Below are positions 1 to 11,063 of a stretch of 64,000 bases of DNA, one piece after another; within the stretch, counting starts at the first letter, position 1; each line of letters begins with the position of its first letter. The DNA comes from Rhodovulum sulfidophilum (GTDB lineage Bacteria; Pseudomonadota; Alphaproteobacteria; Rhodobacterales; Rhodobacteraceae): assembly GCA_003241785.1 (NCBI GenBank), contig QFPW01000002.1, positions 124,001 through 188,000 on the forward strand, in the 5' to 3' direction. The notes below the pieces were generated by a model, which saw only the letters and a program-made list of their open reading frames with translations, had not been told where the DNA came from and searched no databases. A program made the translations under genes and the position numbers.

Positions 1-277
1 TCGAGAGCAGTAGCCAGCCCCCCTCGGCCTTCGGCGTCATGTGCAGGAAATAGACCATGTGCACGAGGATCTGGACCACCGCGCAGAACAGCACGATCGC
101 CGCGGTATAGGCCGCGCTGTCGATCGGACGGAACATCACCAGCGCGAAGGGGATCGCCGTCAGGATGACCGACAGCACGAAGCCGCGCATGTAGTCTTCG
201 CGGGTGCCGTGCGGCGCCGCGTGCGCGTCATGGTGATGGGCGTCGTCATGCGCGCCCTCGGGATGACCGGCGCTCAT
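1..277 (-). CDS. cyoD: Cytochrome o ubiquinol oxidase subunit IV, 3' part missing
   Basis: Small membrane subunit of the cytochrome bo3-type quinol oxidase. The 92 visible codons begin with a His/Asp-rich N-terminus (HDDAHHHDAHAAPHG), then a hydrophobic helix (GFVLSVILTAIPFALVMF) and a second starting AAIVLFCAVVQILVHMVYFL, as in CyoD. The reading frame runs off the left edge, so the last helix is missing. The ATG overlaps the cyoC stop as ATGA, showing translational coupling in cyoABCD. Confidence 0.93.
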   Translation of the reverse strand, partial: MSAGHPEGAHDDAHHHDAHAAPHGTREDYMRGFVLSVILTAIPFALVMFRPIDSAAYTAAIVLFCAVVQILVHMVYFLHMTPKAEGGWLLLS

Positions 278-891
278 CGCAGCACTCCCATCAGATAGAC
301 GAAGGTGAAGACGCCGATCCAGACGACGTCGAGGAAATGCCAGAACATCGACAGGCAGGTCACCCGGCGCTGGTTCGCGGGGATGAGGCCGCGCTTGCGG
401 ATCTGGATGATGAGCACGATCAGCCAGATGATGCCGAAGGTGACGTGCAGCCCGTGCGTGCCCACCAGCACGAAGAAGGAGGAGAGGAAGGCCGAGCGCT
501 GCGGCCCCGCCCCCTCGTGCAGCAGATGGGAGAACTCGTAGAGCTCGATCGCGATGAAGGCCGCGCCGAAGGCGCCGGTGATCGCGAGCCACTTCAGCGT
601 CTCCTTCTGGTCCATCCGCTGCATCGCGAGCATCGCGAAACCATAGGTGATGGACGAGAGCAGCAGCATCGCGGTGTTGAGCGCGACGAGGCCGAGGTCG
701 AACAGATCCCGCGGCCCCGGCCCGCCGGCATAGCTGCCGCCGAGCACGCCGAAGGTGGCGAAGAGGACCGCGAAGATGAGACAGTCGCTCATCAGGTAGA
801 TCCAGAAGCCGAGGTTGGTGGAGCCGCCTTCGGCGTGATGCTCCTCCTCGGTCACATAGAACTGGGGCGTGACCGCCTCCGTCGTATTCAT
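274..891 (-). CDS. cyoC: Cytochrome o ubiquinol oxidase subunit III
   Basis: 205 residues, the usual size for CyoC (E. coli 204). Five hydrophobic helices are visible after a polar N-terminus, including LGFWIYLMSDCLIFAVLF and the conserved VGTHGLHVTFGIIW segment. Subunit III packs against subunit I in the inner membrane and carries no redox centre. It starts 3 bases after the cyoB stop and overlaps cyoD by 4 bases. Confidence 0.97.
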   Translation of the reverse strand: MNTTEAVTPQFYVTEEEHHAEGGSTNLGFWIYLMSDCLIFAVLFATFGVLGGSYAGGPGPRDLFDLGLVALNTAMLLLSSITYGFAMLAMQRMDQKETLKWLAITGAFGAAFIAIELYEFSHLLHEGAGPQRSAFLSSFFVLVGTHGLHVTFGIIWLIVLIIQIRKRGLIPANQRRVTCLSMFWHFLDVVWIGVFTFVYLMGVLR

Positions 892-894
892 GGA

Positions 895-2898
895 TCAGGC
901 CCTCCCGCCCAGCAGCAGGCCGCGGGCATCCTCGGTCGCGGTCACCTCGGTGACCGGAATGTTGTAGTCACGGTTGTAGTTGAACGTGTGCCAGATCGCC
1001 GAGGCGATCACCGCGACGAAGCTGAGCGCGGCGAGCCACCAGATGTACCACACCAGCGCGAAGCCGCAGACGACGCTGAGGCCGGCGAGGATCACGCCCA
1101 TGCCGGTGTTCTTCGGCATGTGGATCGGAATGAACCCGGAGGTCGGACGCACGTAGCCCGAGGTCTTCATGTCCCACCAGGCGTCGATCTCGCGCACCAC
1201 CGGCGTGAAGGCGAAATTATAGGCCGGCGGCGGCGAGGAGGTCGCCCATTCGAGCGTGCGGCCGTTCCACGGGTCGCCCGTCGTGTCGCGCAGCTGGTCG
1301 CGCCGCAGGATCGAGACGCCGATCTGGATGATGAAGGCCGCGATGCCGCAGGCGATCAGCGCCGCGCCCATCGCCGCGATCAGGAACCAGATCTGCAGCG
1401 ACGGATCCTCGAAGACCCGGGTACGCCGCGTCACGCCCATCAGGCCGAGCACGTAGAGCGGCGTGAAGGCGATCCAGTAGCCGACGAGCCAGCACCAGAA
1501 CGAGACCTTGCCCCAGAACGGGTCGAGCCGGAAGCCGAAGGCCTTCGGCCACCAGTAGGCGATGCCCGCGAAGAGGCCGAAGACCACGCCGCCGATGATC
1601 ACGTTGTGGAAATGCGCCACGAGGAACAGCGAGTTGTGCAGCACGAAGTCGACCGGCGGCACGGCGAGCAGGACGCCGGTCATGCCGCCGACGGTGAAGG
1701 TCAGCATGAAGGCGACCGTCCACATCATCGGCAGGTCGTAGCGGATCCGGCCCCGGTACATGGTGAAGAGCCAGTTGAAGAGCTTCGCGCCGGTCGGGAT
1801 CGAGATGATCATCGTCGCGATGCCGAAGAACGAGTTGACGCTCGCCCCCGAGCCCATGGTGAAGAAGTGGTGCAGCCAGACGATATAGGCGAGGATCGTG
1901 ATGCAGACCGTGGCGTAGACCATCGAGGAATAGCCGAACAGCCGCTTGCCGCTGTAGGTCGCCGTCACCTCGGAGAAGATGCCGAAGGCCGGCAGGATCA
2001 GGATGTAGACCTCCGGGTGCCCCCAGATCCACACGAGGTTCACGTACATCATCGCGTTGCCGCCGTTGTCGGCGGTGAAGAAGTTCGTGCCGACATAGCG
2101 GTCGAGCGACAGGAGCACGAGCAGCGCGGTGAAGACCGGGAAGGCCGCGACGATCAGGATGTTCGAGCAGAGCGAGGTCCAGGTGAAGACCGGCATCCGC
2201 ATCATGGTCATGCCCGGGCACCGCATCTTCACGATCGTCACGATCAGGTTGATGCCTGATAGCGTTGTCCCGATACCCGCGATCTGCAGCCCCCATATGT
2301 AGTAGTCGACGCCGACATAGGGACTGGAATGGATGCCCGAGAGCGGCGGATAGGCGAGCCAGCCGGTCTGCGCGTATTCGCCGATGAAGAGCGAGACCAT
2401 GGTCAGGACCGCGCCCCCGGTCGTCATCCAGAAGCTGAAGTTGTTCAGGAACGGGAAGGCGACGTCGCGCGCGCCGATCTGCAGCGGCATCACGAAGTTC
2501 ATGAATCCCGTCACCATCGGCATGGCGACGAAGAAGATCATGATCACGCCATGAGCCGTGAAAACCTGGTCATAGTGGTGCGCGGGCAGATAGCCGTCGG
2601 ACCCGTTGAAGGCCATCGCCTGCTGGATCCGCATCATCACCGCGTCGGCGAAGCCGCGCAGCAGCATGACGATGCCGAGCACCATGTACATGATGCCGAT
2701 CTTCTTGTGGTCCACGCTGGTGAACCATTCGTTCCAGAGATAGCCCCAGAGCTTGAAATAGGTCAGCGCCGCGACGAGCGCGATGCCGCCGAGCGCGACG
2801 ACGATGAAGGTAACGACCAGGATCGGCTCGTGCAGCGGCAGCGCCGCCCAGGTGAGTCGCCCGAAAAGGAAGGTCGTTGGCGTGGTTTCGACAGCCAT
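895..2898 (-). CDS. cyoB: Cytochrome o ubiquinol oxidase subunit I
   Basis: Catalytic heme-copper subunit that oxidises quinol, reduces oxygen to water and pumps protons. 667 residues, normal for CyoB. All expected metal ligands are present: TAHG (about H114, low-spin heme), GHPEVY (about H292 with the cross-linked Tyr, CuB), the WLHHFF pair (about 341-342, CuB) and VAHFHN (about 427 and 429, hemes). The offset from E. coli is about +8. It lies 15 bases downstream of cyoA and 3 bases before cyoC, within one operon. Confidence 0.98.
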   Translation of the reverse strand: MAVETTPTTFLFGRLTWAALPLHEPILVVTFIVVALGGIALVAALTYFKLWGYLWNEWFTSVDHKKIGIMYMVLGIVMLLRGFADAVMMRIQQAMAFNGSDGYLPAHHYDQVFTAHGVIMIFFVAMPMVTGFMNFVMPLQIGARDVAFPFLNNFSFWMTTGGAVLTMVSLFIGEYAQTGWLAYPPLSGIHSSPYVGVDYYIWGLQIAGIGTTLSGINLIVTIVKMRCPGMTMMRMPVFTWTSLCSNILIVAAFPVFTALLVLLSLDRYVGTNFFTADNGGNAMMYVNLVWIWGHPEVYILILPAFGIFSEVTATYSGKRLFGYSSMVYATVCITILAYIVWLHHFFTMGSGASVNSFFGIATMIISIPTGAKLFNWLFTMYRGRIRYDLPMMWTVAFMLTFTVGGMTGVLLAVPPVDFVLHNSLFLVAHFHNVIIGGVVFGLFAGIAYWWPKAFGFRLDPFWGKVSFWCWLVGYWIAFTPLYVLGLMGVTRRTRVFEDPSLQIWFLIAAMGAALIACGIAAFIIQIGVSILRRDQLRDTTGDPWNGRTLEWATSSPPPAYNFAFTPVVREIDAWWDMKTSGYVRPTSGFIPIHMPKNTGMGVILAGLSVVCGFALVWYIWWLAALSFVAVIASAIWHTFNYNRDYNIPVTEVTATEDARGLLLGGRA

Positions 2899-2913
2899 TC
2901 AACAGCCCCGGGA

Positions 2914-4053
2914 TCAGAAGGTTTCGCCGGCCGCGCCGCTCGGAGCGGGCGCGATCGGCGCGAGAAGCGCGAAGGAATTGCCGGAGGTCGGCCCGGTGAT
3001 CGGCATCGGGGCGCAGAGATCGGCCACGTAGAACGGCGTGCCGCCGAAGGGCGAGCCCGACCGGCCCTCGGCGGGCATCAGGTTGATCGTGCCGGCGAGG
3101 CCGGTGCCCCCCTCGGCGTCGTAGCGCGCCATGACGTTGGCGCACATGCGGCCCTCCTCGACGCAGCGGTTCACGATGCGGTCGAAAAGCTCGGGATCGA
3201 CCGAGGAATAGGAGGCCGGCGGGACGTTCTCGCTCGGTTGTGCGAGCGCGAGGAACTCCTGGCGGTCGAGCGTCTTGCCCGCCCGCTCCGCCTGGCCCAC
3301 CCAGGCCATGAAGTCGCCCTGCTCCATGCCGTGGAAGCGGAACCGCATATGCGAGAAGCCCGCGCCGCTGAAGTTCGCGGAGAGCCCCTCGTAGTCGCCG
3401 GGGTAGTTCATCACCGCGTGCAGCTGGGACTGCATGCCCGGCATCGCGTAGATCATCCCGGCGAGCGCCGGCACGTAGAAGGCGTTCATGACGGTGGTCG
3501 AGGTCAGGTGGAACTGGATCGGCCGATCGACCGGGGCCGCCGCCTCGCTCACCGTGGCGATGCCGTATTCCGGGTAGATGAACAGCCACTTCCAGTCGAG
3601 CGCCACGACCTGGATCTCCAGCGGCTTCACATTTTCGGGAACCGGGCGGCGTTCACCGATGTTTTCGAGCGGACGGAAGGGATCGAGCTTGTGCGTGCTC
3701 ACCCAGGTCAGCGCGCCGAGGCAGATGATGATGAGCAGCGGAGCGGCCCAGATCACGAGCTCGAGGCTGGTCGAATGATGCCAGTCGGGATCGAATTTCG
3801 CCCGGCGGGACGCCTTGTAGCGCCAGGCGAAAAAGGCGGTCAGGCCCATCACCGGTATGATGATGATGAGCATGAGCAGCGTGGAGGTGATCAGCAGATC
3901 CGCCTGTTGCGCCGCGACATATCCGGAGGGCGAGAGCACGACCATATCGCATCCGGAGAGGAGCGCTAGGATCGGCAGCGTGCAAAGCAGCGATCGTCTC
4001 AATTTAGGGTCCACCATTTCAGCCACCGGCTGGGCCGCGCCGCGGCGCGGCAT
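2914..4053 (-). CDS. cyoA: Cytochrome o ubiquinol oxidase subunit II (lipoprotein)
   Basis: Subunit II with a lipobox (LALLSGC, about residue 34), two transmembrane helices (LLITSTLLMLIIIIPVMG and VIWAAPLLIIICLGALTW) and a periplasmic cupredoxin-like domain without CuA ligands, as in quinol oxidases. First gene of cyoABCD. The start at 4053 has a perfect AAGGAGG, but 13 bases upstream. An ATG at 4017 (VDPKLRR follows) gives a more typical short lipoprotein signal with a weaker ribosome site, so the start is unsettled. The C-terminus is rich in Gly, Ala and Pro. Confidence 0.95.
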   Translation of the reverse strand: MPRRGAAQPVAEMVDPKLRRSLLCTLPILALLSGCDMVVLSPSGYVAAQQADLLITSTLLMLIIIIPVMGLTAFFAWRYKASRRAKFDPDWHHSTSLELVIWAAPLLIIICLGALTWVSTHKLDPFRPLENIGERRPVPENVKPLEIQVVALDWKWLFIYPEYGIATVSEAAAPVDRPIQFHLTSTTVMNAFYVPALAGMIYAMPGMQSQLHAVMNYPGDYEGLSANFSGAGFSHMRFRFHGMEQGDFMAWVGQAERAGKTLDRQEFLALAQPSENVPPASYSSVDPELFDRIVNRCVEEGRMCANVMARYDAEGGTGLAGTINLMPAEGRSGSPFGGTPFYVADLCAPMPITGPTSGNSFALLAPIAPAPSGAAGETF

Positions 4054-4071
4054 GCCGGGAATTATTCCTCC

Positions 4072-4100
4072 TTAGCATACTGAAAATCGACCGCTATAAG
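4072..4100 (+). promoter_or_regulatory. Candidate promoter of the MFS gene in the divergent cyoA/MFS spacer
   Basis: TTAGCA at 4072-4077 and TATAAG at 4095-4100 are separated by 17 bases and sit upstream of the ATG at 4159. The spacer is only 105 bp and must also hold the cyoA promoter on the other strand. No clear Fnr or RegA site was identified. Confidence 0.35.
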
Positions 4101-4158
4101 AGAGTGGCGCGAGGGGCCCGGATCGGCCCCCGGAAATTTACGGATTGGAGGCCCCCCG

Positions 4159-5463
4159 ATGACATTCCATGCGACCGAGGAGGACGTGGCCGAGGACCAC
4201 GGACACGCGAGTCTCGGAGAGATCGCGGTCGGCGTCGTCATCGGACGCAGCTCGGAATTCTTCGACTTCTTCGTCTATGCGATCGCCTCCGTGCTCGTGT
4301 TCCCGAAGGTGATGTTCCCCTTCGCCGACCCGCTCGACGGCGTGCTCCTGTCGTTCGCGGTTTTCTCGCTCGCGTTCATCGCGCGACCGTTTGGCACGTT
4401 ACTATTCACCCAGATCGACATGCGCTTCGGCCGCGGGGCCAAGCTGACGATCGCGCTGTTCCTCCTCGGATGCGCCACCGCCGGCATCGCCTTCATGCCC
4501 GACTACTCGGTCGCCGGGGGCTACGCGATCATGATTCTCTGCGTGATGCGAATCGCCCAGGGCCTGGCGCTCGGCGGCGCCTGGGACGGCCTCGCCTCGC
4601 TCCTCGCGATGAACGCCCCGGCCAGGCAGCGCGGCTGGTACGCGATGATTCCGCAGCTCGGCGCGCCGGTGGGACTTTTCGTCGCGAGCGCCCTCTTCGT
4701 CTACCTGATCACCGGCCTGAGCGAATCGGACTTCCTGGAATGGGGCTGGCGCTACCCGTTCTTCGTCGCCTTCGCGATCAACGTGGTCGCGCTCTTCGCG
4801 CGGCTGCGAATCGTCGTGACGCCGGAATACGAGGAGCAGTTCCAGAACATGGAGCTGAAGCCGTCGCATATCCGCGAGACGATCGCGGCCGAGGGCCACA
4901 ACATCCTGATCGGCGCCTTCACGCCGCTCGCGACCTTCGCGCTCTTCCACCTCGTCACGGTCTTCCCGCTCTCCTGGGTCTATCTGTCGACCACGGATTC
5001 GGTGCCGGGGTTCCTCGCGATCGAGATCGGCACCGCGGTGCTCGGCCTCGTCGCGATCTTCGGCTCGGGGATGCTCGCGGACCAGTTCGGGCGGCGGCGC
5101 CTGCTCCTGGCGACCGCGATCGCCATCGCGGTCTTCGCCCTCGTCGCCCCGCGCCTGCTCGGCGCCGGACAGGCGGGCGAATTCCTCTACATGGTGGTCG
5201 GCTTCGGCCTGCTCGGCCTCTCCTTCGGCCAGTCCTCCGGCGCGGTCGCGTCGCGGTTCGAGCGGCAGCACCGCTACACCGCCTCGGCGCTGACCTCGGA
5301 TCTCGCCTGGATGTTCGGCGCGGGCTTCGCACCGCTGGTGGCGCTGCTCATCGCCGCGAACTTCGGCCTCTGGGCCTCGGGCCTCTACCTGCTCTCGGGC
5401 GCGATCTGCACCATCTTCGCGCTGATCGCGAGCCACCGGCTCGACGTGAACGCCGAGGACTGA
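4159..5463 (+). CDS. MFS transporter, metabolite:H+ symporter type
   Basis: 434-residue major facilitator with about 12 hydrophobic helices. The pattern near the N-terminus (SSEFFDFFVYAIAS), an ARPFG segment at the end of TM2 and a loop with RFGRGAKL resemble the ProP/ShiA-like metabolite:proton symporter group. The second half has a matching loop (DQFGRRRLL). The substrate cannot be read from sequence. It is divergent from cyoA, a neighbourhood seen in other alphaproteobacteria, so it may be co-controlled with the oxidase. Start chosen on GGAGG about 7 bases upstream. Its 3' end faces clpB across a shared terminator. Confidence 0.88.
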   Translation: MTFHATEEDVAEDHGHASLGEIAVGVVIGRSSEFFDFFVYAIASVLVFPKVMFPFADPLDGVLLSFAVFSLAFIARPFGTLLFTQIDMRFGRGAKLTIALFLLGCATAGIAFMPDYSVAGGYAIMILCVMRIAQGLALGGAWDGLASLLAMNAPARQRGWYAMIPQLGAPVGLFVASALFVYLITGLSESDFLEWGWRYPFFVAFAINVVALFARLRIVVTPEYEEQFQNMELKPSHIRETIAAEGHNILIGAFTPLATFALFHLVTVFPLSWVYLSTTDSVPGFLAIEIGTAVLGLVAIFGSGMLADQFGRRRLLLATAIAIAVFALVAPRLLGAGQAGEFLYMVVGFGLLGLSFGQSSGAVASRFERQHRYTASALTSDLAWMFGAGFAPLVALLIAANFGLWASGLYLLSGAICTIFALIASHRLDVNAED

Positions 5464-5528
5464 GACTTCCGAGGTCTCGCCGGCGCCCGCCCTCCCCGGG
5501 CGGGCTTCCCGGGACGGATGCGACGAAA

Positions 5529-5556
5529 AAAAGGCCGGGCTCACGCCCGGCCTTTT
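5529..5556. terminator. Bidirectional rho-independent terminator
   Basis: Perfect 12-bp stem (AAAAGGCCGGGC / GCCCGGCCTTTT) with a TCAC loop. A-rich on the left and T-rich on the right, it can end both the MFS transcript (+) and the clpB transcript (-), which converge here. Confidence 0.9.
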
Positions 5557-5581
5557 CCGTCTGTCCGCGCGGCGCCGGCGG

Positions 5582-8182
<2,601 letters not shown>

Positions 8183-8566
8183 CACTGTCTCCCTCTCCGG
8201 CATCCCCCGGGTGTCGCCCTGAGCGTGGCGCGATCGGTGGGGGATCTCGGGAGATTAGGTAGGGAGGGAGGGGCGGCGGGGCAATATGGACGGCCTCGGC
8301 AAAAGCGAGAAATGGCGAGCTCCGTCAATCTATCCTCAAGCGACAAGTATCGCGCGCATAGGTCATAGTTCATCTCGACGCCGGGAAAATCCACATGAGT
8401 CGCATTTCGCTTATGGTCCGACGGATGATCGCCGGAGCCTGGCGGTCTTCTTCATGGAATTGTGGGTTTCCTGCCGCGCGAGTGATACCTTTTGTCTTGA
8501 CCGCATGCGCGCGGATCTGAATTTGTACGCACGGGCGACACCACTTCGACGCGAAGGGGAGCTGTG
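8183..8566. other. Divergent spacer between clpB and methyltransferase gene
   Basis: 384 bp without a supported gene. The part to about 8290 is the clpB leader and promoter region and is the part repeated near 9425-9505. The rest (8300-8566) is less G+C-rich and must contain the methyltransferase promoter; a TTGACC lies near 8497 but no convincing -10 is placed 17 bases from it. Confidence 0.5.
8254..8285 (-). promoter_or_regulatory. clpB: Candidate heat-shock-type promoter of clpB
   Basis: On the minus strand TTGCCC is followed after 17 bases by a CTACCTAAT-like -10. The block TTGC..CC.CCGCCCCTC.CTCCCTA is kept in the decayed clpB copy upstream of 9425, although surrounding bases changed. 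The resemblance to an RpoH (sigma-32) promoter is an inference from the gene's known heat regulation. Confidence 0.35.
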
Positions 8567-9217
8567 ATGAGCCATTTCGATCGGGTCACCGAAGTCTGGG
8601 GTGCGCTGCGCTACATGGACGAACCCCGGGCACGGTTCATGCGGGACATCATCGACCGCGAGAACTGCGAGGACCTGCTCGAGATCGGCTTCTGGAAGGG
8701 CAAGAGCAGCGCCTATTTCGCCGCGATCCTCGAGGACCGCGGCCGGGGACATCTGACGACGATCGACCGCAAGAAGGGGGGTGACTTCCAGCCGCGGATC
8801 GAAGAGGTGCTCACCAAGGTCGGCCTCGCGCACCGGGTGACCCCGATCCACGCGCATCGCTCCTATAGCTGGATCCTGGCCCGGATGCTCGAGAAGCAGC
8901 CCCGGCCGGTGTTCGATTTCTGCTATTTCGACGGCGGGCATACCTGGGACAACACCGCGCTCGGCCTGCTGCTGGTCGAGATGCTGCTCCGGCCGGGTGG
9001 CATCCTGGTGGTCGATGACCTCAACTGGACCATCGACGCGTCCATCGCCCGGACGCCCTCCCTGGCCAAGAAGTATGCCTCCTACAGCCCCAACGAGCGG
9101 CGGGCCCATCCCGTGAAGATGGCCTGGGACCACATCGTCCCGCGGCTCGGGTTCGAGAACCTGTCGGTGGAGCCCGCGTTCCATTGGGGCATCGCGCGCA
9201 AGCCGGCGCTGGCGTAA
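8567..9217 (+). CDS. Class I SAM-dependent methyltransferase (Methyltransf_24-like)
   Basis: 216-residue protein with a Rossmann methyltransferase core. Motif I is the unusual EIGFWKGKSSAYFA near residue 38, then an acidic strand end (TTIDRKKGG), CYFDGGHTWDNTALG near 125 and GGILVVDDLNW near 145. This arrangement fits the methyltransferase-24 family, often linked to sugars or surface polymers; the substrate is unknown. Start at ATG 8567 with GGGGAG 5 bases upstream; a GTG directly before it is also possible. The gene is monocistronic, divergent from clpB, and its stop abuts a decayed copy of the clpB 5' end, suggesting it arrived by insertion. Confidence 0.8.
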   Translation: MSHFDRVTEVWGALRYMDEPRARFMRDIIDRENCEDLLEIGFWKGKSSAYFAAILEDRGRGHLTTIDRKKGGDFQPRIEEVLTKVGLAHRVTPIHAHRSYSWILARMLEKQPRPVFDFCYFDGGHTWDNTALGLLLVEMLLRPGGILVVDDLNWTIDASIARTPSLAKKYASYSPNERRAHPVKMAWDHIVPRLGFENLSVEPAFHWGIARKPALA

Positions 9218-9505
9218 GGCCCTTCGCCGCCGCGGGCATCGCTCGCGGCATTCGGATCCGCATGATCGCCGCCGGCGTCCTTGCTCGGATCATCGGCGAG
9301 TCGAGCGGCGCCTTTAGCGGATTCTCCGACATGAAGCGCTGGTTGGTTTCCCGCGGGGAGGTCGTCTGAGGGGCCTGGTCGAAACCGCGGGACCATTCCG
9401 AGAATTTCTCAAAGGTCATCACTGCGGGTGTCGCCCGCCAAGCGGCCCGATCGGCGGGATCTCGAAGGTTTAGGGAGAGAGGGGCGGTGGTGCAAGATGA
9501 GCCGC
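9218..9505 (-). pseudogene. Decayed duplicate of the clpB 5' end and promoter
   Basis: Bases 9328-9424 match clpB bases 8091-8187 at 81 of 97 positions by hand alignment. The frame stays open: an ATG at about 9419 opens TFEKFSEWSRGFDQAPQ against NFEKFSERSRGFVQAAQ in ClpB. Weaker similarity continues to the methyltransferase stop at 9217, and upstream into the clpB leader to about 9505. Only some 40 codons align well; downstream the frame reads into unrelated protein. It lies in the same orientation as clpB about 1.2 kb away, so the methyltransferase gene sits between two clpB 5' ends. It is either a dead fragment or a source of a short N-domain-like peptide. Confidence 0.85.
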
Positions 9506-9628
9506 GCCCAGATTTTTCGTTGGGTCTGGCTGCGCCAAACGACGGATCGCTACTGCCACCTCAATCGTTGCTACCGCTTCGCTGCCGTACAGAACCGCCC
9601 GAGCACGACGCTAGACTCTGTTGGGATA

Positions 9629-9658
9629 GAGTGCTGGGGCGATATTGCCCCAGCACTC
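9629..9658. repeat. Perfect 12-bp inverted repeat
   Basis: GAGTGCTGGGGC and GCCCCAGCACTC flank a 6-base loop (GATATT). No T-run follows on either strand, so it is not a simple terminator. First of three hairpins within 300 bp. Confidence 0.8.
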
Positions 9659-9681
9659 CCGTCTCAGTGGTAGCACCGCCA

Positions 9682-9731
9682 GTAGCCACACACATGCTCA
9701 ATGCGGCCAAACCGCAAGCGCGTGTGGCTAC
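9682..9731. repeat. Nested inverted repeat
   Basis: Outer arms GTAGCCACAC (9682-9691) and GTGTGGCTAC (9722-9731) enclose a second hairpin TGCGG-CCAAA-CCGCA (9702-9716). The two-level structure could form a cruciform or a branched RNA stem. Confidence 0.75.
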
Positions 9732-9892
9732 GGACCCAATGACAAGCTCGTGCCATTTGGTTTCTCCGACGCTCGGAGGCCTTGAACCATTGAGAGATGA
9801 AGGCTAGAATCCGTCTGGGTGAACGGAAGCCTTTAGTGCTCTCTTTCCTATGCGCGCGACCTCGTCACGGGATGCGCATGGGACCGGAACCC

Positions 9893-9927
9893 GGCCCTGA
9901 CTGCGGCTGCAACCGCCAGTCAGGGCC
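9893..9927. repeat. Long inverted repeat, 11+3 bp stem
   Basis: GGCCCTGACTG (9893-9903) pairs with CAGTCAGGGCC (9917-9927). The inner CGG/CCG extends the stem past one bulged C around a CTGCAA loop. It lies about 130 bp upstream of the gene at 10056. No T-run follows. Confidence 0.75.
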
Positions 9928-10055
9928 AACTGGGTCCAGGCGGCCATGTTGCAATGATAGCGCAGCTCTTCCCACGTCGCAACATCCCGCATCGCAAAGC
10001 TGTGGCGATTCCCCGCAAAAAATGGCACGCTGCAGGGAGATCTCGGGAGATACCC

Positions 10056-10610
10056 ATGACAATCCCCTTTATGACTTTGCTGCGAGATGAGATTGCCACT
10101 CTTGAAACCTCGCTGAGCCACGACCCTAGGTTTCAAAAACTCCAGCATCTCAAAAGCTTACTTGCGCTGTATGAAAGCCCAACGCCGCTTAGGAGCGTCG
10201 CTAACAACAGCCTACAACCGACTAGTGAACGCGGCACCGCAGCGGTGCGGCAGCCGTCAGCGACACGATTGCAGGCAGAGGAGCTTAGCGCACAGTACAT
10301 GGCTGGGCGGAATGAACCCACGCGGACAAGAGAATTATGGGAAATGCTTTCTGCCAACGGGGTCGACGTCGGGGGAAAGGATCCCGTGAGCAATTTGAGT
10401 GCCATACTATCTCGCAGCGCCAAATTCCGTCCCATCGGGCGCGCTGGCTGGCTGCTCGCAGAGTCGGCGCATGATGTAGACAACGAATCCAGGCAAGGGC
10501 CGTTGGCTCATGGCGACAATGGGGAAACCGCAAAGCCGCCTGAGGATTCCCTAACAGGTAGTGACACACATCTCATCTCTGAGTTTGACGACGATGCCGT
10601 CCCCCGATGA
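10056..10610 (+). CDS. Hypothetical protein with HARE-HTH/winged-helix-like segment
   Basis: 184 residues. The N-terminal third (TLLRDEIATLETSLSHDPRF...LKSLLALYE) is probably helical. The middle (about 85-130) contains TRELWEMLSANGVDVGGKDP, then NLSAILSRSAKF and GRAGWLLAE. That spacing recalls winged-helix domains of the HARE-HTH type that accompany restriction, DNA-modification or sigma-factor-associated proteins. The acidic C-terminus (SEFDDDAVPR) looks unstructured. Start chosen at ATG 10056 because GGGAG lies 7 bases upstream. Codon usage and G+C are unlike the chromosomal genes, which suggests transfer. No catalytic domain is seen and the function is unknown. Confidence 0.65.
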   Translation: MTIPFMTLLRDEIATLETSLSHDPRFQKLQHLKSLLALYESPTPLRSVANNSLQPTSERGTAAVRQPSATRLQAEELSAQYMAGRNEPTRTRELWEMLSANGVDVGGKDPVSNLSAILSRSAKFRPIGRAGWLLAESAHDVDNESRQGPLAHGDNGETAKPPEDSLTGSDTHLISEFDDDAVPR

Positions 10611-10761
10611 CTTTCTCCGCATCTTTGGACTTGGTCTCTTACGACTATGCTGCGACGGAGGCCGGCCAAGCATCGCACAGGAAGCTAACGGCACCAAGTT
10701 GAACTGGAGCAGCCAAGATCAGAGAAGAGCATTTGGCTCTGCAATCAGGTTGATTGCCCCC

Positions 10762-11061
10762 TCAAAACCCCACCACCAGTAGATCCACTGCCTGCACGAT
10801 CTCATCTCGGCGCGTGTCCGCGCTCCCTACGACCGCGCCGAGGTCTTCCGCCGGGAGCGCCACCATCTCCGTCATCAGGACAAGATGCGCCACGCCCTCG
10901 ATCTCGAACGCGACATGCAGGCGCGGCACCGGGGTACCCCAAGAGCTTCTCAGCACCACCGGTGCGCAGAGAATGTAAGGCGTCGCCAAGCCGAGGTCGG
11001 TCTGCACCCGACACACCAACTCGTCCCCGATGCGGAGCCGGTGGATCGCGAACTGGCTCAC
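10762..11061 (-). CDS. ccdB: Toxin of the CcdB family
   Basis: 99 residues with GTG start, matching the CcdB layout: N-terminal FAIHRLRIGDELVCRVQTDL, central LRSSWGTPVPRLHVAFEIEG, and C-terminal TRRDEIVQAVDLLVVGF. CcdB-family toxins poison DNA gyrase; that this one does so is inferred. The gene follows ccdA by 2 bases, so the pair forms one operon with the antitoxin first. A chromosomal copy beside other transferred genes fits an addiction or stabilisation module. Confidence 0.88.
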   Translation of the reverse strand: MSQFAIHRLRIGDELVCRVQTDLGLATPYILCAPVVLRSSWGTPVPRLHVAFEIEGVAHLVLMTEMVALPAEDLGAVVGSADTRRDEIVQAVDLLVVGF

Positions 11062-11063
11062 GC

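Larger units (their letters stand above)
9506..10055. other. 550-bp accessory spacer, no supported gene
   Basis: Composition is visibly less G+C-rich than the flanks. Several open frames exist on both strands but none has a convincing start, family resemblance or codon pattern. The stretch contains three strong inverted repeats, listed separately, and the ribosome site of the gene at 10056. Confidence 0.5.

Noticed and set aside
337..2259. Long open frames antisense to cyoB, and similar long frames opposite clpB, dctB/dctD, purB and the cys genes
   Set aside because: Their translations are Arg/His/Asp/Glu/Gly-rich low-complexity, the usual antisense shadow in very G+C-rich DNA. The sense frames have unmistakable family motifs.
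9629..9927. Integron attC site or insertion-sequence ends
   Set aside because: No GTTRRRY/RYYYAAC core, no integrase or transposase frame, and no flanking target duplication could be identified.
9804..10148. Minus-strand frame of 114 codons in the accessory spacer
   Set aside because: No family resemblance, no convincing ribosome site, and it runs through the strong hairpin at 9893-9927 and over the 5' part of the gene at 10056.
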